Shown here piece after piece: positions 37,302-49,050 of a stretch of 64,000 bases of DNA. Source of the DNA: Halocafeteria seosinensis (taxonomy: Eukaryota; Sar; Bigyra; Bicosoecida); assembly GCA_001687465.1 (NCBI GenBank), contig LVLI01000278.1:62001-126000 (forward strand), read 5' to 3'. The notes below the pieces were generated by a model that was not told where the DNA came from, did not search any database, and saw nothing but the letters and a program-made list of their open reading frames with translations. The translations under genes and the position numbers were made by a program. Each line of letters opens with the position of its first letter. Position 1 is the first letter of the stretch.

Positions 37302-40300
37302 ATGACGCCAAAATACTTCCAGCGGGTTCTCTGGATTGGAATATGTTGTAGCATTTATACGCTACCATGTGGTGAGGCCAAGGCTTCCAAGAAAGGATCG
37401 AGGAAGAGCACGACTATAAAGACGGCTACACGCGTGCAACGGTGCCCTCGTAATTGCAACGGGCACGGGATATGTTTCTTGAAGCCTACCTTGCACTGTA
37501 GCTGCTTCCCAGGTTATGAGGGTGGAGACTGTAGTCTGCGTAAGAAGTGATACTACATCAAACTGTTATTCGATCTTCAAGCACTCTAAGTGTATTATGC
37601 TTTTCAGTTCAATGTCCTAAAGGGAAGAGATTCTTCGATGTCTTTAATGCCACATCCGTGGACGAGCTTACTCGATTCCATGAAACAGAAATTGAGTGCT
37701 CAGGAAGCGTAAGTATGGCGATATGGTATTCTGCTTAAACAAATTGAGTATGTAGGGAATAATTCGCAGGGAACTTGTGATCGAACTAGTGGCACTTGCG
37801 ATTGCCGCGATGGGTTCCGTGGTTATGCCTGCCAATTCTGTAAGTGCACTACAGTAGTTATGTGACCCCTTACAGCATCAGACCTCACTTTCTTACCGTG
37901 ACTTCCAGTTGGATGCCCATTCACTCCACAAGGGGAAGAATGTTCGGGACATGGAACCTGCAAGACTTTGGAAGAACTAGCAGAGACGCCTCGAGCTGAT
38001 GCCTCCGGCGAAATCTTCACGTACCGTACCAAATGGGATCGAAATATGGTCGAAGCCTGTGATTGTGACTTAGGATGGACTGGCTATGATTGCTCAGAGA
38101 AAGATTGCCTCTACGGTGTAGATCCGCTACGTTTAAGAAAAGAGGTATGTTGCGATGACAACAACAGCTGCTAGTGCATCAACTTTGATTAAGAAACCCT
38201 GGTGATATCGCAGAAGTTTGACTCAGCTGTTCAAAGAATCGAATGCGATTGCACTGTTGGCAATGAGACTTGCCGAGGCGAATTTTATGCCAGTTTTCGA
38301 GGTTGGAAAACATTTCGGGTTGACGCTCAAGCAGTAGTGCACATTGCTGACGAGCTGGCAGATAGTGTTAAAGACCCAGAACGTGCTCTAGGACATTCCC
38401 TAGAGAGTGCCCTGCATTCGTTTTTCCCTTTCGGAATCGTGACAAGAGTCAAGGTAAACGTGTCAGATGGAACCATTGACGGACCTTACAGAGTATGTCA
38501 CGATGGGTTCAAGACTCAAATCGACTTGACATTTCAACTTCGCCATGGTAATGCACCGAAATTAGTTATTGAAAGCGGTATTAAGGCCGGAGATGTTGAC
38601 GTTCCTCTGTCCGTTTCAACCATCGTTACGGGGAATGCTCCATTGTCAATATGCTCAAACCGTGGGTCGTGCAATAAGCAGACAGGTGGCTGCACATGTC
38701 TAAGTGGGTTTTCCGTGAGTGATGGGGCTGGTGGTAAGGGTCCTATTCCGAACTGTGGCTTCGGGGAGACTACTCCTTCAGGTTGCCCTTCTATCATTGG
38801 CAACGTTGATTGTTCAGGCCACGGGACGTGTGATTCAACCTTGCAAGTGTGCCAGTGTGAGGGACGATGGTTCGGTATAAATTGCAATAAAGAGACCTGC
38901 CATACTCATACCTCCTGGGGAACCCGCACTGTTGCGCATGACACCGCCCATCCACTGGAGGAGTGTAGTGGCAAAGGGGTTTGTACGGAAACTTCAGGTC
39001 GCTGTGCTTGTCAATCGGAATACACTGGAGACAAGTGCCAACGTCTACGTTGCCCACTCACTACTACAGGACGTACATGTGGAGGAAACGGAAGGTGTCT
39101 CTCTTTACGCGAAGCATCCCTGAAGAGCACAGTTTACGGAGAAGCTCCTGGAGGAACGGAGCTACAACGATTCAGTTGCAACCTTACTTCAGCAGAAGAT
39201 ACATTTCGGATTAGAATAGGCAACTTTGAGACGACAGACATTAAGGCGAATTCTGGGCCAATGGCTTTACAGGACATGCTCGAAAGTTTACCGTCATGGG
39301 TCACTGGATGGACGGATGTGTGGACGGATCGAAATTTCAGCGCTGTTTGCCCCGTCGATGCTACTGAATTCAGTGAGATCCTCGTGCACGTTAGGTTTTC
39401 TAGAGCTATCGGGGATCTTGAGCCCATGGTAATTACGTTTCAAAAGGAAGAGGAGACTGCAAGAGAAGTTGCTGCTGAGACGCTTAGCGGGAAGAATTCT
39501 GCGGTGGTATATGGTCAGCTCTCCGCAACAGATGAGCAGCAAGACCTCATGTGGGATGCTGACATGATGTATGTATTTCTTTTAGCTGTTTGCGTTTTAC
39601 AGGAAAGTTTGAGTCTTTCAGCATGCCACTGCATTTTGCAGGCACGGGTGTTTTTGCGATGGGTATCCTGATTTCAACCATACTTCTTCAGCAGGAGATC
39701 AGGCCTCATTCTTTGGGTTTGACTGCACAAAGTCAAGGTGCGCTCGTGGAGCCGATCCGCATCAAAGTAAACCTCTTTGTGCTGATGCTGAAGGGCTTTC
39801 AACGGAAAAGCTTACGTTTAACTGCTCCTTCGTGGAAGGATTTATGCGATTTCGTTTCATGGGGAAAGAAACCGAGTCGTTACATGTCACCACCACAACT
39901 CTAAGTGAGGTGATAACTGCCCTCAATAATTTGCCCACAATAGGAAACCTTTCAAGCATTCATGACATCAAGTCAAGTAAGATGGGATTTTTCTCCGACA
40001 ATGGACGTATGTCATTTGTACTTTGCGGTCGTCTGCAGGTGACATGATGTGCGACGGTGCACAGCATACTCTTTCTATTAATTCCCCTATCGGTAATCTT
40101 CCGGGAATTTTCATTGACACAACTCGTGCAAGGAATGGGGAAGTCTCGTTCGAGTACACGAATAGTACCGTTATTCCTCTTGTTTGCTCAAGTCGAGGCA
40201 TTTGCGAAGAATCAGTGGGAGTCTGTGAGTGCTACGACTTCTACGAATCTGGTGATGGTGTCGGGGGACAGGGTCAACGTGGGGACTGCGGTTTCTATAA

Positions 40301-40418
40301 CCCTGATTTTGTGGTACAAGCCTTAGAGCGTCAAACAGAAGCTGAACAAACGGATGAAATTACCACATTGCTCCAGCTGTTGGATCCCATTGGAAGAGAT
40401 GACCTCTCGGAAGGTTAA
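37302..40418 (+). CDS. Secreted EGF-repeat protein (914 aa)
   Basis: Seven exons: 37302-37539, 37608-37708, 37770-37839, 37909-38144, 38214-39568, 39642-40006 and 40039-40418. The start gives a signal peptide (FQRVLWIGICCSIYTLPCG). About eight EGF-like modules are spread along the chain, recognisable from NCNGHGICF..CSCFPGYEG, GTCDRTSGTCDCRDGF, CSGHGTCKT, SICSNRGSCNKQTGGC, CSGHGTCDSTLQVCQCEG, CSGKGVCTETSGRCACQSEY and CSSRGICEESVGVCECYDF. They are separated by non-EGF stretches of 60-150 residues. There is no transmembrane helix, so it is probably secreted or cell-surface matrix (tenascin-like layout). Cysteines come in even spacing consistent with disulphides. Splicing at 39568/39642 completes one EGF module (C-F-C-D-G-Y), which supports the model. 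Partner and role are unknown. Confidence 0.85.
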
Positions 40419-41577
40419 GCCGAAGTCAAAGAAACCCAAGCTGTAGTCAAGGGTTTGATGAGGGTCGATAGGAATGGAAGCATTCTGTAGAACAGTGACT
40501 GCCGTAGTTGCACAATAGATATACAAGCTGTTGGAGGTCGCCTGGGTAAACTGGAAACACATGACACCTGAATTAAGTTAAGGCAAAGCAGGTACCGCGT
40601 CATTTACAACCAATATGAATGAGATTTCTGATTTACCCGGGAAGCGAATTGTACGGTATGAATAAGCGATCGTGTTACGTAATTAGGTGCTCTATCTCGA
40701 TGATTGTTGATTCCACTTATCCAGACCTAGCGGGTACCAACAGTTGTGGCCATGCCACCTGTGCCATTCCGGTGGCAAGCTTACTTGTCGCATTTTCATT
40801 TGGCAAACACAAATACATGCATGCATACTATAAAATCACGTTGCTTCATTTCGGATTGTACCAAATTATTCGTACTTAGTAGTTAGGCCTCGGCGAGTCG
40901 CTTACTATTCATTGATTAAACTTTTCCACAAACCCTACCCGTTGAGTATTTTCATCTTCTAAAAAGTCCAGAGCTTGTTGATTGTAAAATTCTGAACCAC
41001 GAAGCTGCACAAACACCTAAATCAGAGCATCCCAACTCTTGAAAGGAAAAGCTGGACGAGCTCGTGAATGCGGGGCAGAAGATGAGACGCTTCACTAAGC
41101 ATGCTCATGCAATCAAGCGTTTGTAGTGTTGTGACATCCATCCACACATGTTTGTCTCATTATTGACCAGATTGACAACCGAATATCCTTCAGGTCCTGA
41201 GCAAGGACTCGACTGTGTGTATTGGTATTGCTCCTACCGGACTCGACTTGCGTTCTTTGGCAAAGGACCATCAGAGGACGATCCGTATAATGAACAGTCA
41301 CCGAAAAATACACACAAGACAGCGAAAACAGGAAGTGTACAACTGTTTCACTCAAGCGACCGGAAAGCTGACCAGACGGAACCAATTTTCCCCCGTCTGA
41401 ATGACAGCCTGAGACGGCGGCGGAACTCGGCCAGACGTCCTGACTCTTAACATTGCACTAACCATTGGTAGTACCCAAATGTACTTGAATTGAAGATGAA
41501 TTAAAGAAGCAGACGTCAGATTTTCAATTTTTACACTATTTTATTGCTTCCTTTACTTGGTAGAAAGGGCCCGAACA
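40419..41577. other. 1.16-kb intergenic region, weak ORFs only
   Basis: Between the EGF-repeat gene and the cyclophilin gene, both plus strand. ORFs 41148-41450 (plus) and 41113-41385 (minus) overlap each other and neither shows a domain or splice support. A minus frame at 40323-40562 overlaps the EGF gene's 3' end and is probably a shadow. AT-rich sequence at 41460-41550 may be the cyclophilin promoter. Confidence 0.45.
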
Positions 41578-42414
41578 ATGGCGGCACCACGAATCATGCT
41601 CCAGAGGGTGTCCTCGATGGCGGCTCAACAGCAACAGAGTCTATTTTTCGCTGCCAGACGAGGCTCCAAGAACTTTGGATGGTACCAGAAAGCTCTACGG
41701 AACCAGGAAAAGATGAACAATGTCACCCCTGTCAAGAACTTCCCGGAGGAGACTCTACATGGGAAAGAGAGAATGAAAGCGTTCATGGACATCCGGATGG
41801 GGGAAGGAGCGACTCCGAAGCGCATCACATTGCGCTTAGCAGTACGTCTACTCATGACCACTAGACCCATTTTTCGGGTTAAGCATTGCGGTCTTCTTTC
41901 ATCAATGCAGGATGACATCGTACCCCGAACTGTAGAGAATTTTGTTAACGTGAGTATTGCGCAAGGCCATCCATTTAGAGTGCTGACACGACTGGACTTC
42001 GTCTGCTTTGTACAGTTATGTAAAGCGCCTCCTGGAGAAGGATACAAGGATTCAAAGATATTCAGAGTACGTAAAGGGTTTGGGATAGAAGGAGGAGATC
42101 ATATCCGAGGAGACGGCCGTGGTGGATTTTCGAGCTTTGGAACGAAGTTCTTCGAGGATGAGAACTTCGTCGGCAGACATGCAGAACCAGGCACGATTTC
42201 CATGACGAATTCAGGAGTGCATCGGAACTCTAGTACATTTTTTATCAGCGTAGCACCCCAACCCCAGATGGACGGGAGGAATGTTGTCTTTGGAGAGGTA
42301 GTAGATGGACTAGATGTTGTCGAGGAGATCTCAGGTGTATTCAATGTGATGGGCAAGCCGGCAGACTCGATCGTTATAGAAGACTGCGGAGTACTCGATA
42401 GTGCAGAACATTGA
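41578..42414 (+). CDS. Cyclophilin-type peptidyl-prolyl isomerase, probably organellar
   Basis: Three exons (41578-41841, 41911-41949, 42016-42414) give 233 aa. Cyclophilins speed cis-trans turning of peptide bonds before proline. The first 90 residues include an Arg/Gln/Ala-rich leader (MAAPRIMLQRVSSMAAQQQQ) that could be a mitochondrial presequence. The fold is seen in DDIVPRTVENFVNLC, FGIEGGDHIRGDGRGGFSSF, FEDENFVGRHAEPGTISMTN, then SSTFFISVAPQPQMDGRNVV and VFGEVVDGLDVVEEI. Active-site Arg is kept in an unusual setting: F-R-V-R replaces F-H-R-I and the loop is one residue short. The Trp of the cyclosporin site is absent (PQPQMDG), and the His of L-D-G-K-H is Asn. Activity is likely but may be altered. 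The 39-nt second exon is needed for the conserved V-P-x-T-x-E-N-F motif. Confidence 0.9.
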   Translation: MAAPRIMLQRVSSMAAQQQQSLFFAARRGSKNFGWYQKALRNQEKMNNVTPVKNFPEETLHGKERMKAFMDIRMGEGATPKRITLRLAVRLLMTTRPIFRVKHCGLLSSMQDDIVPRTVENFVNVSIAQGHPFRVLTRLDFVCFVQLCKAPPGEGYKDSKIFRVRKGFGIEGGDHIRGDGRGGFSSFGTKFFEDENFVGRHAEPGTISMTNSGVHRNSSTFFISVAPQPQMDGRNVVFGEVVDGLDVVEEISGVFNVMGKPADSIVIEDCGVLDSAEH

Positions 42415-42432
42415 AATTAAGAAGATGCCTGA

Positions 42433-43483
42433 CTAGTATTCTTCTGTCTGTTTCAGAGGTAGGAGGACCGATATTGAGCCGGCTGTATCCAGACCGCAGT
42501 TGATAACGAATGCCACAGGTGGGCACATGCCTGTCGAGGAAGGACAATATATCGTGGAATATATTAATGGCGGCTGCCGGGAATTATCCACGCAATTCTT
42601 ACCTGCAAGAGCCTCCATATGGCGGTTTTGAAGACTGAAAGCATCTACAGCTTTCTTCAAAGCGTTGCAGCTCACGGATACCTTCTTCTCTTGATTTCCA
42701 GAGGCTGCGTACCCAGGGAAGCGTGTGTATCGAAAACCCAACCTCCTATCCGATTTGGTACACTTACACTGATCGGCCATATCTGGGTAATATGCTTTAA
42801 TAGCTGTATCTGTTGTCTCTATACACACACATAGAGTGCCATCTGGTCGAATCTCAAATGATACCTCGTGTGGAGAAAATGTTTTCAAGCGTTCCACTAG
42901 TGTTTTTAGTCTTCTCACATCTGGAAGTGCTGTTGACGCGAGTGGACTGGGGAGTTCCGGTTCTTTATACTCAGGAAGCTGACTTTCCGCCAGTACACGC
43001 ACAGGTACCTCATGGTTGATGACTAGCCCTACATCTTGCATTACTTCCATAGCTAAGCTTAGATACTTTGTCTGTCCCTTCTTGGTCAGTTTCATCGAGA
43101 CGCTGTGAGCTCCATTACCACCTCGCAAAGCGTGCATTAACGTTCCAAGATCGAACTTTAATCCAATGACATTGTTGGCTCTACTTTCGATAATAAAAGA
43201 GGACCATAAATCCGATGGATCGAGCTGGGCAAAACACTTTAAGGGATGATTGGCGCCCGCTTCACAGTGTAGTTGGAGACCATCCCTGTTGAGAATCAAC
43301 GTCGCCTCTTCCGATAGTTTGGTCATACTCTGTACCACAGTGACTGCATACTTACGGACGCAACTAGATGTTAAATTGGAGTAAAATGACAGCACATAAT
43401 GGCCAATTCCCTCCTCATTGAACAGGGAAGAACTCACCGAAAGTTTTGAATTTCGATATCTCAAAGAGAGCTCGAAATTTCAT
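42433..43483 (-). CDS. HUS1: Checkpoint clamp subunit HUS1
   Basis: Three exons (43438-43483, 42603-43343, 42433-42530) give 294 aa. HUS1 forms the PCNA-like 9-1-1 ring with RAD9 and RAD1 that marks damaged DNA. The start MKFRALFEISKFKTFVTVVQ matches the family opening M-K-F-R-A and appears only with the chosen first exon and acceptor. Further marks are EATLILNRDGLQLHCEAG, then KFDLGTLMHALRGGNGAHSV, LTKKGQTKYLSLAMEV, INHEVPVRVLAESQL and a C-terminal strand ending in VAFVINCGLDTAGSISVLLP. The first exon is only 46 nt and lies past a competing acceptor 18 nt upstream that would break the frame. Its 3' end lies 18 bp from the cyclophilin stop, so the two transcripts must overlap. Confidence 0.9.
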
Positions 43484-43894
43484 TTTTTTGTTCCTTTCTG
43501 GCGCTTCACATCTGAGAACTCACTGTTCAGTGTATGACTTATCTGGAACTGGGTATGAACGGGCTGATATACTCGATATAACACTCGTACGGCGAATTTG
43601 AATTCCTCTGGGTTGCAACTTCAACTTAAGGTTGTTGTCCTCTTGTTCCCTGGAAAAACGGTCAGTTCAGTTTGAATAATTGTATTCCATTATAAATCTA
43701 CTTCCTTTGCAAATCATCATCCTTCCACTTCATTTCTTCTACTTGATAACCTGCAGTGCTCAGCGAGTGCTGCATGGCAAGTGAAACTATTGATTGCTGC
43801 TTTGGGATCAGCTTCACAAAGGAACGAGGTGACACATTGGGTCTCGTCTTTGCTGTATTGTCAGGCCTTTTCCCGAGTTTTCCAGTCGCCCATC
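43484..43894. other. Divergent region upstream of HUS1 and the HEAT-like gene
   Basis: 411 bp between the HUS1 start and the MSNKSLSS start. The frame of the plus-strand gene is open upstream to about 43781 without an ATG, so that part may be leader. No other feature is seen. Confidence 0.45.
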
Positions 43895-46438
43895 ATGAGC
43901 AACAAGTCCCTCAGTAGTAGTATAGGAGGCTCCACCGGCCGTGGAACCAATGATCCTTCGGACGATGTGATTGAGTGGCTCTCGTTGGAATGGATGTCAA
44001 GTGGGGACTTCCTGAGTCGCACACCTACCATATTGAGGATTCTACGCAGTCATAACTTCCCTCTCAAGCCGGAACCGAATTTTTTCGTCTCAGACAGTAG
44101 TGCCGAAGAGAAGATACTGCTCCCGGACGCGGGAAAAGATGCCTCAAAAGAGAAACAGACGGCGACCAAGACCTTGAGTCCGAAAACGCTACAACTTCTA
44201 CAGCAAATAGAACGTAAACTTATTGATCAAATTCAATCGAATCAAGCGGAAACAGGCATTTTCAGTGTACAGCTACGCGCCGCTGCAATTCTGGAGAGGT
44301 TAATAAGCAACTTCCAGCAGCCACTAGGAGGGTCTCACATCCCATTTGCTACGTTCTTGGATGTCGTTGTGGCTATTCTGAACCAATCCGAGAGACAACG
44401 AACAGATACTTCAGTATTTATTGGAGCAGCTTCGTGCATGTCTTTGCTGCATAGTTACCTCCCGGTGGTGGAAGGACAATCTGACAAACAGGAGAAGAAG
44501 GACTCTGCGATTAGTAGTCAGAAGTCCAAGTATGCGTCGTTGGTAATTAGGACATTGAATTTATTGCCGATGACCGAAGCGGGTTTTCCTCTATTAAGTT
44601 CTGCTTGTCAAGTAGTGTGGTACAAACTTCGAGAAATTGTCACCCGCGCTAGCGCAACAATGGGCAAAAAAACGAACGATGTCCTCAGTGCCGTAAAGCG
44701 GAGGGTGATGACCCCATGCTTAGCGGAGATACAAGAAATCGCGAAAACATTTTCGGTTTGTTGTCAACAATGGTCGACCAGAAAAGAAGTATTAGGGGCT
44801 CAGCGAGATACTCTCTATCTCATGCTAAAGGCAGCCACATTAATCGGAGATTTCTCTCAAAACGTTGGCCTTTTGAGTATCCCAACTGACAAATGGACCT
44901 TCTTTGAAGACCCGGGGATGGATCGCAGTGTGCAGATGCGAGAGACGCTGTTTAACAACACATGCCTGATGGTTCAAGCATTCTTCACTTGTAATTTCCA
45001 ACCCAATATGGTATTGGATATTCCATACATAACGACCATCCGCGTCATGGCGTGTGTATTCACTCGATTGTGGGCAAGCGGTCGAGAGCGAATTCGTGAC
45101 AATGCTTTCGGAGAATGCTTTTCCCCGCGGAATGCCCTTTTAGCTATAGAAACGACACAGATAATTCTTAAGTCGATTTGCAGGACCAGTCTCCTTCCAT
45201 CAAGATTGGTAAGCTCAACGCTATCGTCGTTAGATCATGCGGCAGCGATATGCAATAGGTAAGCTGCTGTCATGCTTATTGAAGTATCTACCTTATAGAT
45301 ATAATCACTCCGCGGTTTCTGCTATTCAGTATGAGGCTGGATGACTCTATCACTATGTTGCTGGGACCATACGTACGCCTAGCGAAGCAGAGCGGATCTG
45401 CCTTAGTTGCCGATTGCTTCGATCCTCTCATGAAAGAATTGGATCGTCGACGGTCATCTTACCAGCGACGGACCATTCTGCAAAGCGCAGTCGGCTTCCT
45501 GACGGATTTTGCCCAGGAATGTCATATGCGGAATAATCGATCTGTGGATACTGCGGTACGTAGTACATTGTACGTTTTTTGGTCAATTCTAGGGCCCCTC
45601 GTGACAGTTTGATTCCGTTCTACAGTTGGTGGGGAAGAAACGGAATAGGAAAGAGGCTTCGGGCACTAGCCATGCTGTTACTTCTTTTGGAGATGGACGC
45701 TGCCGTAAACAGCATGGGAAAGCAATCAAAGTAATGGAGGCCCTATGTGATATTCTGAGTTTCAAAAACACCAGTGCATTGCTTCCTCTCCGTCTAAGGC
45801 TCTGGCTTATTCATTGCGTCAACAGTATTTTGGAATTATCCGGAGATCCCTGTGTTGCGAAGAGTGGATTCGCCCTACGAGCGCGGCTGATTTTCACAAA
45901 GCATCAAGGAAGCCATATGTTACATGCAGCTCCGGGTGTGCTCAGACAAGCTGCTAGTCTTGGAGACGATGACTATTGCGACACCATTTTAGGTCATGTA
46001 GATTCTATTTTGCGACCATCGGCGGCAGCTTTCAATTCGCATGTCAGCAGGCACACCTGTGGAGTCGGAGAAATTCAAAATACGCTTGAACGGTATACAC
46101 AGCAAATACTTACTCGAATGGAAGCAGCGGTTATGGAGGAGAAGGAATCTTCTTGTAAATCTGATGCCCTATACTCTTATTCCCCAGACCAAGAGTGGCG
46201 AGAACGGCATCACACATATGAGGTTACAAATGTAACGCACAGGTCGCTGGGAACTGTACAAGCATCTGCTGGAGAGACCAGTATTCAAGCAGCTATTTCA
46301 GGGACGGGGCAAAATACGAATACTGTAACAACCGAAGCATTAGGAAAACAACCACCGGCCAGTCAACAGACGGCAAAACATGCAGAGGATGAGGAACAAC
46401 AGGAAGACGATGATGATATTCCCGACATTGTGTGGTAA
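43895..46438 (+). CDS. Helical-repeat protein with acidic tail (800 aa), possibly Rix1/PELP1-like
   Basis: Three exons (43895-45258, 45330-45555, 45626-46438) join in phase. From about residue 20 the chain is amphipathic alpha helix in HEAT-like array (for example LDVVVAILNQSERQRTDTSV and SACQVVWYKLREIVTRAS), followed by a Ser/Thr/Gln-rich linker and a very acidic end EEQQEDDDDIPDIVW. The order helical repeats, then acid-rich tail is like the ribosome-assembly protein Rix1/PELP1, but the resemblance is one of layout and I cannot show residue-level homology. The first in-frame ATG was chosen; the frame is open about 114 nt further upstream from a non-ATG codon. The 3' end is 55 bp from the convergent TPH gene. 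Confidence 0.7.
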
Positions 46439-46493
46439 AACATTTTGGGTGGTATATAATTTTGCCTGCTGTTCAAGGCTAGGGAGGAAGTAG

Positions 46494-48193
46494 CTAAAAC
46501 ATTTCATCTGCCGCCAGCAACCTCTCTTGTTTTGTCTTTTGTAGTGCCCTGCGAGAATGATGCAACGGGTGATTTTTGGATTTCTCATTTTCGAGAAAGC
46601 GCGTAGATTCATGGTTAAATGTCTCATCTCCTTCAAGGGACTGGTATTTTGCATAGTTGTCCTCTTCCATTTCCTCAGCTGTAAGTTCCGCGTACCTCCG
46701 TTGCTTTTCCAGTATTTGGGCTTCTTGTGCTCTTGCAATGGCAGTAGCTTCCTCCCTCTTCTGCTGAATAGCTTCTTTTTCTGCCTCCTCCATTTGCTTT
46801 GAGGCTTGTTCAGCTCGTTCAGCTATCTTTTTCTCTTCCTCTCTTTCACGTTCGCGTTGCTCTCGTTTCTTGCGCATCTTCATCTCCCAGTCACCTATAC
46901 ATTTTCTATCCAGCTGTCTCCTCTGTTCTTTCTCGTTAGCTTCCTTCCGCACTTGTTTTTCTTCTGCCTGCTGCTGTTCCTTTGCAAGCTTTTCACCTTC
47001 TTTTGACATTCGCTCCATGAAGTCACGCTCCATTATGCTCCCCAGCTCCTGAGCCCTTTGTTCCGCATTGGCTCTCTTAGCCTCGAGGAAGGCAGCTCTC
47101 CTCCTTTCCTCTCTGTCTTTAGCCTCCTGATATTCCTTGTATTTCTCTAGTTCAATCTTCTCTTGCTCTTTCAACCTCTTGCGCTCTTCAGCATTCTTTT
47201 GATTCGCTTGGAGTGCTTCCTTGTTTCGCTCTCTGGCTTCTGCTTTTCGCTTTTCTTCTAGCTCACGCTCTTCTTCAGCCTGCTTTTCAGCTTCTTGGCG
47301 TAAGCGCTCTCCTTCTTTACGCTGTTCTTCGTGGCGCTCTTTCTGTTGGCGCTTCGCCTCCTCCAGTTGTTGCCGCAGAGATTGAGCCACCTGGGATACA
47401 AACATTTCTAGGGGTGTGCAGTAGTATGTTGGTAATGTAAAAGAGTGTATACTTACCTCCGATTTGATTTTCTTCTCATGTTCAGCCTCACGTTCTTCTC
47501 GAGCTTTCTTGGCCTCAACGTCCTCGAGTAACTTCTCGTAGTGCTTCTGTTCTCGTTGCTTTTCGAGTTCTTTCATGCGTTGTTTTTCCTTTACTTGTTT
47601 CTTTTGGACCTGTAATTTGTAATACGATAGAACATAAAATACACAACTTCGCCGCACAGCAGAATTATGGCACTACGTACATCCATTGCTCGGGATAGCA
47701 TCTGCTGTGTCTTGAGAGCTTTCATTTTTTCTGTATCACTTTGCATCAGGTTGTTCGCTTGGCGCAACACATCTAGTCTCTCCTGTAGCGCTCTAGCATG
47801 TTCTTCTTCGTCAATCTCTTGTCGGCGCTCTTCTTCCTGTTCACGTCTGCGCTGTTTCTCACGCTCTTTGGCCTTTCTTTGGGCCATCAAGGTATTTGGC
47901 CAGCGTTGGCTTTTTTCTTGGGATCTTCTTTTTCGCTCTTCATCGCGCCTTTTTTCCTCTTGTAGATCTTTTGTTTTCGACGCATACAGCAGCTCACTGG
48001 CAGCTTGGTCCTTCTGGGACTTCACTGTTGACCATTCAGGCTTCCGAGCCCGGGTTCTCGACCCTCCCAGAGATCCTCCAGTGCTCGCTCCCCCAGCGGT
48101 TTGCATCCATTGCGAAGTGGCCATAGAAGACTGAACCTGGGAGGCATCTTCCTTCATCCGACACACGTCGGATGGGGACAGAAAAGTGGGCAT
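46494..48193 (-). CDS. TPH-type ciliary coiled-coil protein (CFAP210-like)
   Basis: Three exons (47681-48193, 47457-47609, 46494-47390), all phase 0, give 520 aa. From residue 60 to the end it is one charged helix rich in Glu, Lys, Arg and Gln. The segment LQERLDVLRQANNLMQSDTE then KMKALKTQQMLSRAMD resembles the conserved start of the trichohyalin-plectin-homology region in CFAP210/CCDC173, one of the proteins inside ciliary doublet microtubules. The long helix (EEHARALQ..., ERDFMERMSKEGEKLAKEQQ) fits the same group. Low-complexity coiled coils align easily by chance, so the family name is tentative; the gene model itself is solid. If right, it shows that the organism builds flagella. Confidence 0.75.
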
Positions 48194-49050
48194 AATGTCT
48201 TATGGATTCCCAACGTACGTTTACTACGTCGCACACTTGTGGATACTCCAATGAGATGAACTACGCTAGCTAACTAGTTACACCTATGCTGTGGGCAGTT
48301 TTTACTGTAGAAATGACACAAGCACTCAGATCTGACATTGTATCAAACATTCGAATGTACGGGGCATTGTGTCGCAAAGAGGTCCGAAAACGCGCGCGAT
48401 GGAACCAACTTCAACGTGGAATTCCGAATTGGCCGGGCCCCGTGAGCCACTTCAGTTTTTGTTCCCATGTTGACATATTGTGTAGTATGTGAATAGAAAA
48501 ATTCCTTTGATGATGCTAGGATAGCAGCTAATCAATGTGTTCCGGGACTTGATCTGAATTGCGGGTAGCACATTAGCCCAGAGACGAGGCCTCTCGTTCT
48601 GGTAATTGTTCGATCCTTCAGACGATGAGGACGATGACGAGGTACAAGAACGCCGCTTTCTGTTGTTTTTCTATTTGTCCTTCTTCTTCGATCCAGTGTC
48701 CGTTCCAAAAAGGCAACAACAAAGTTGTTGGTGAGGTTCAAGTCTGTCAGAAGCCTCTAACAGAGTAGATTATCAGCGCAGTGCCAAAATAGCCCAGATG
48801 AGTAATTTAGTTGCTCATCGTGTGAGAGACTTAAGATGTCAGACACGTTTGGCAAGTTACCGAAAAACATGTTACATGCGGCACTACCAGTAAATGTACA
48901 CGGCTTTGCGTACCTCGGAACCCTCCTGTGTTGTTGAAGTCGGAGTCTCGTTACAAGTCGCTAGGGTTTATTAATGTCCATCTGAAGCGGATGTTGTTGA
49001 TATCTCTGAATAACGTATTCCAGTGTGCTCCAAGCTTCACCCTCCAGCTA
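48194..49050. other. Divergent intergenic region, no gene seen
   Basis: 857 bp between the ciliary gene (minus) and the nitrilase-like gene (plus). Short frames (48286-48492 plus, 48532-48741 minus) have no recognisable content. The plus-strand gene frame is open from 48928 with an alternative ATG at 48988, so its leader or true start may lie here. Confidence 0.45.

Noticed and set aside
47667-48134. Plus-strand Ser/Cys-rich ORF opposite the ciliary coiled-coil gene
   Set aside because: It is the mirror of a Glu/Arg-rich helix; Ser/Cys/Leu-rich frames always arise opposite such genes.
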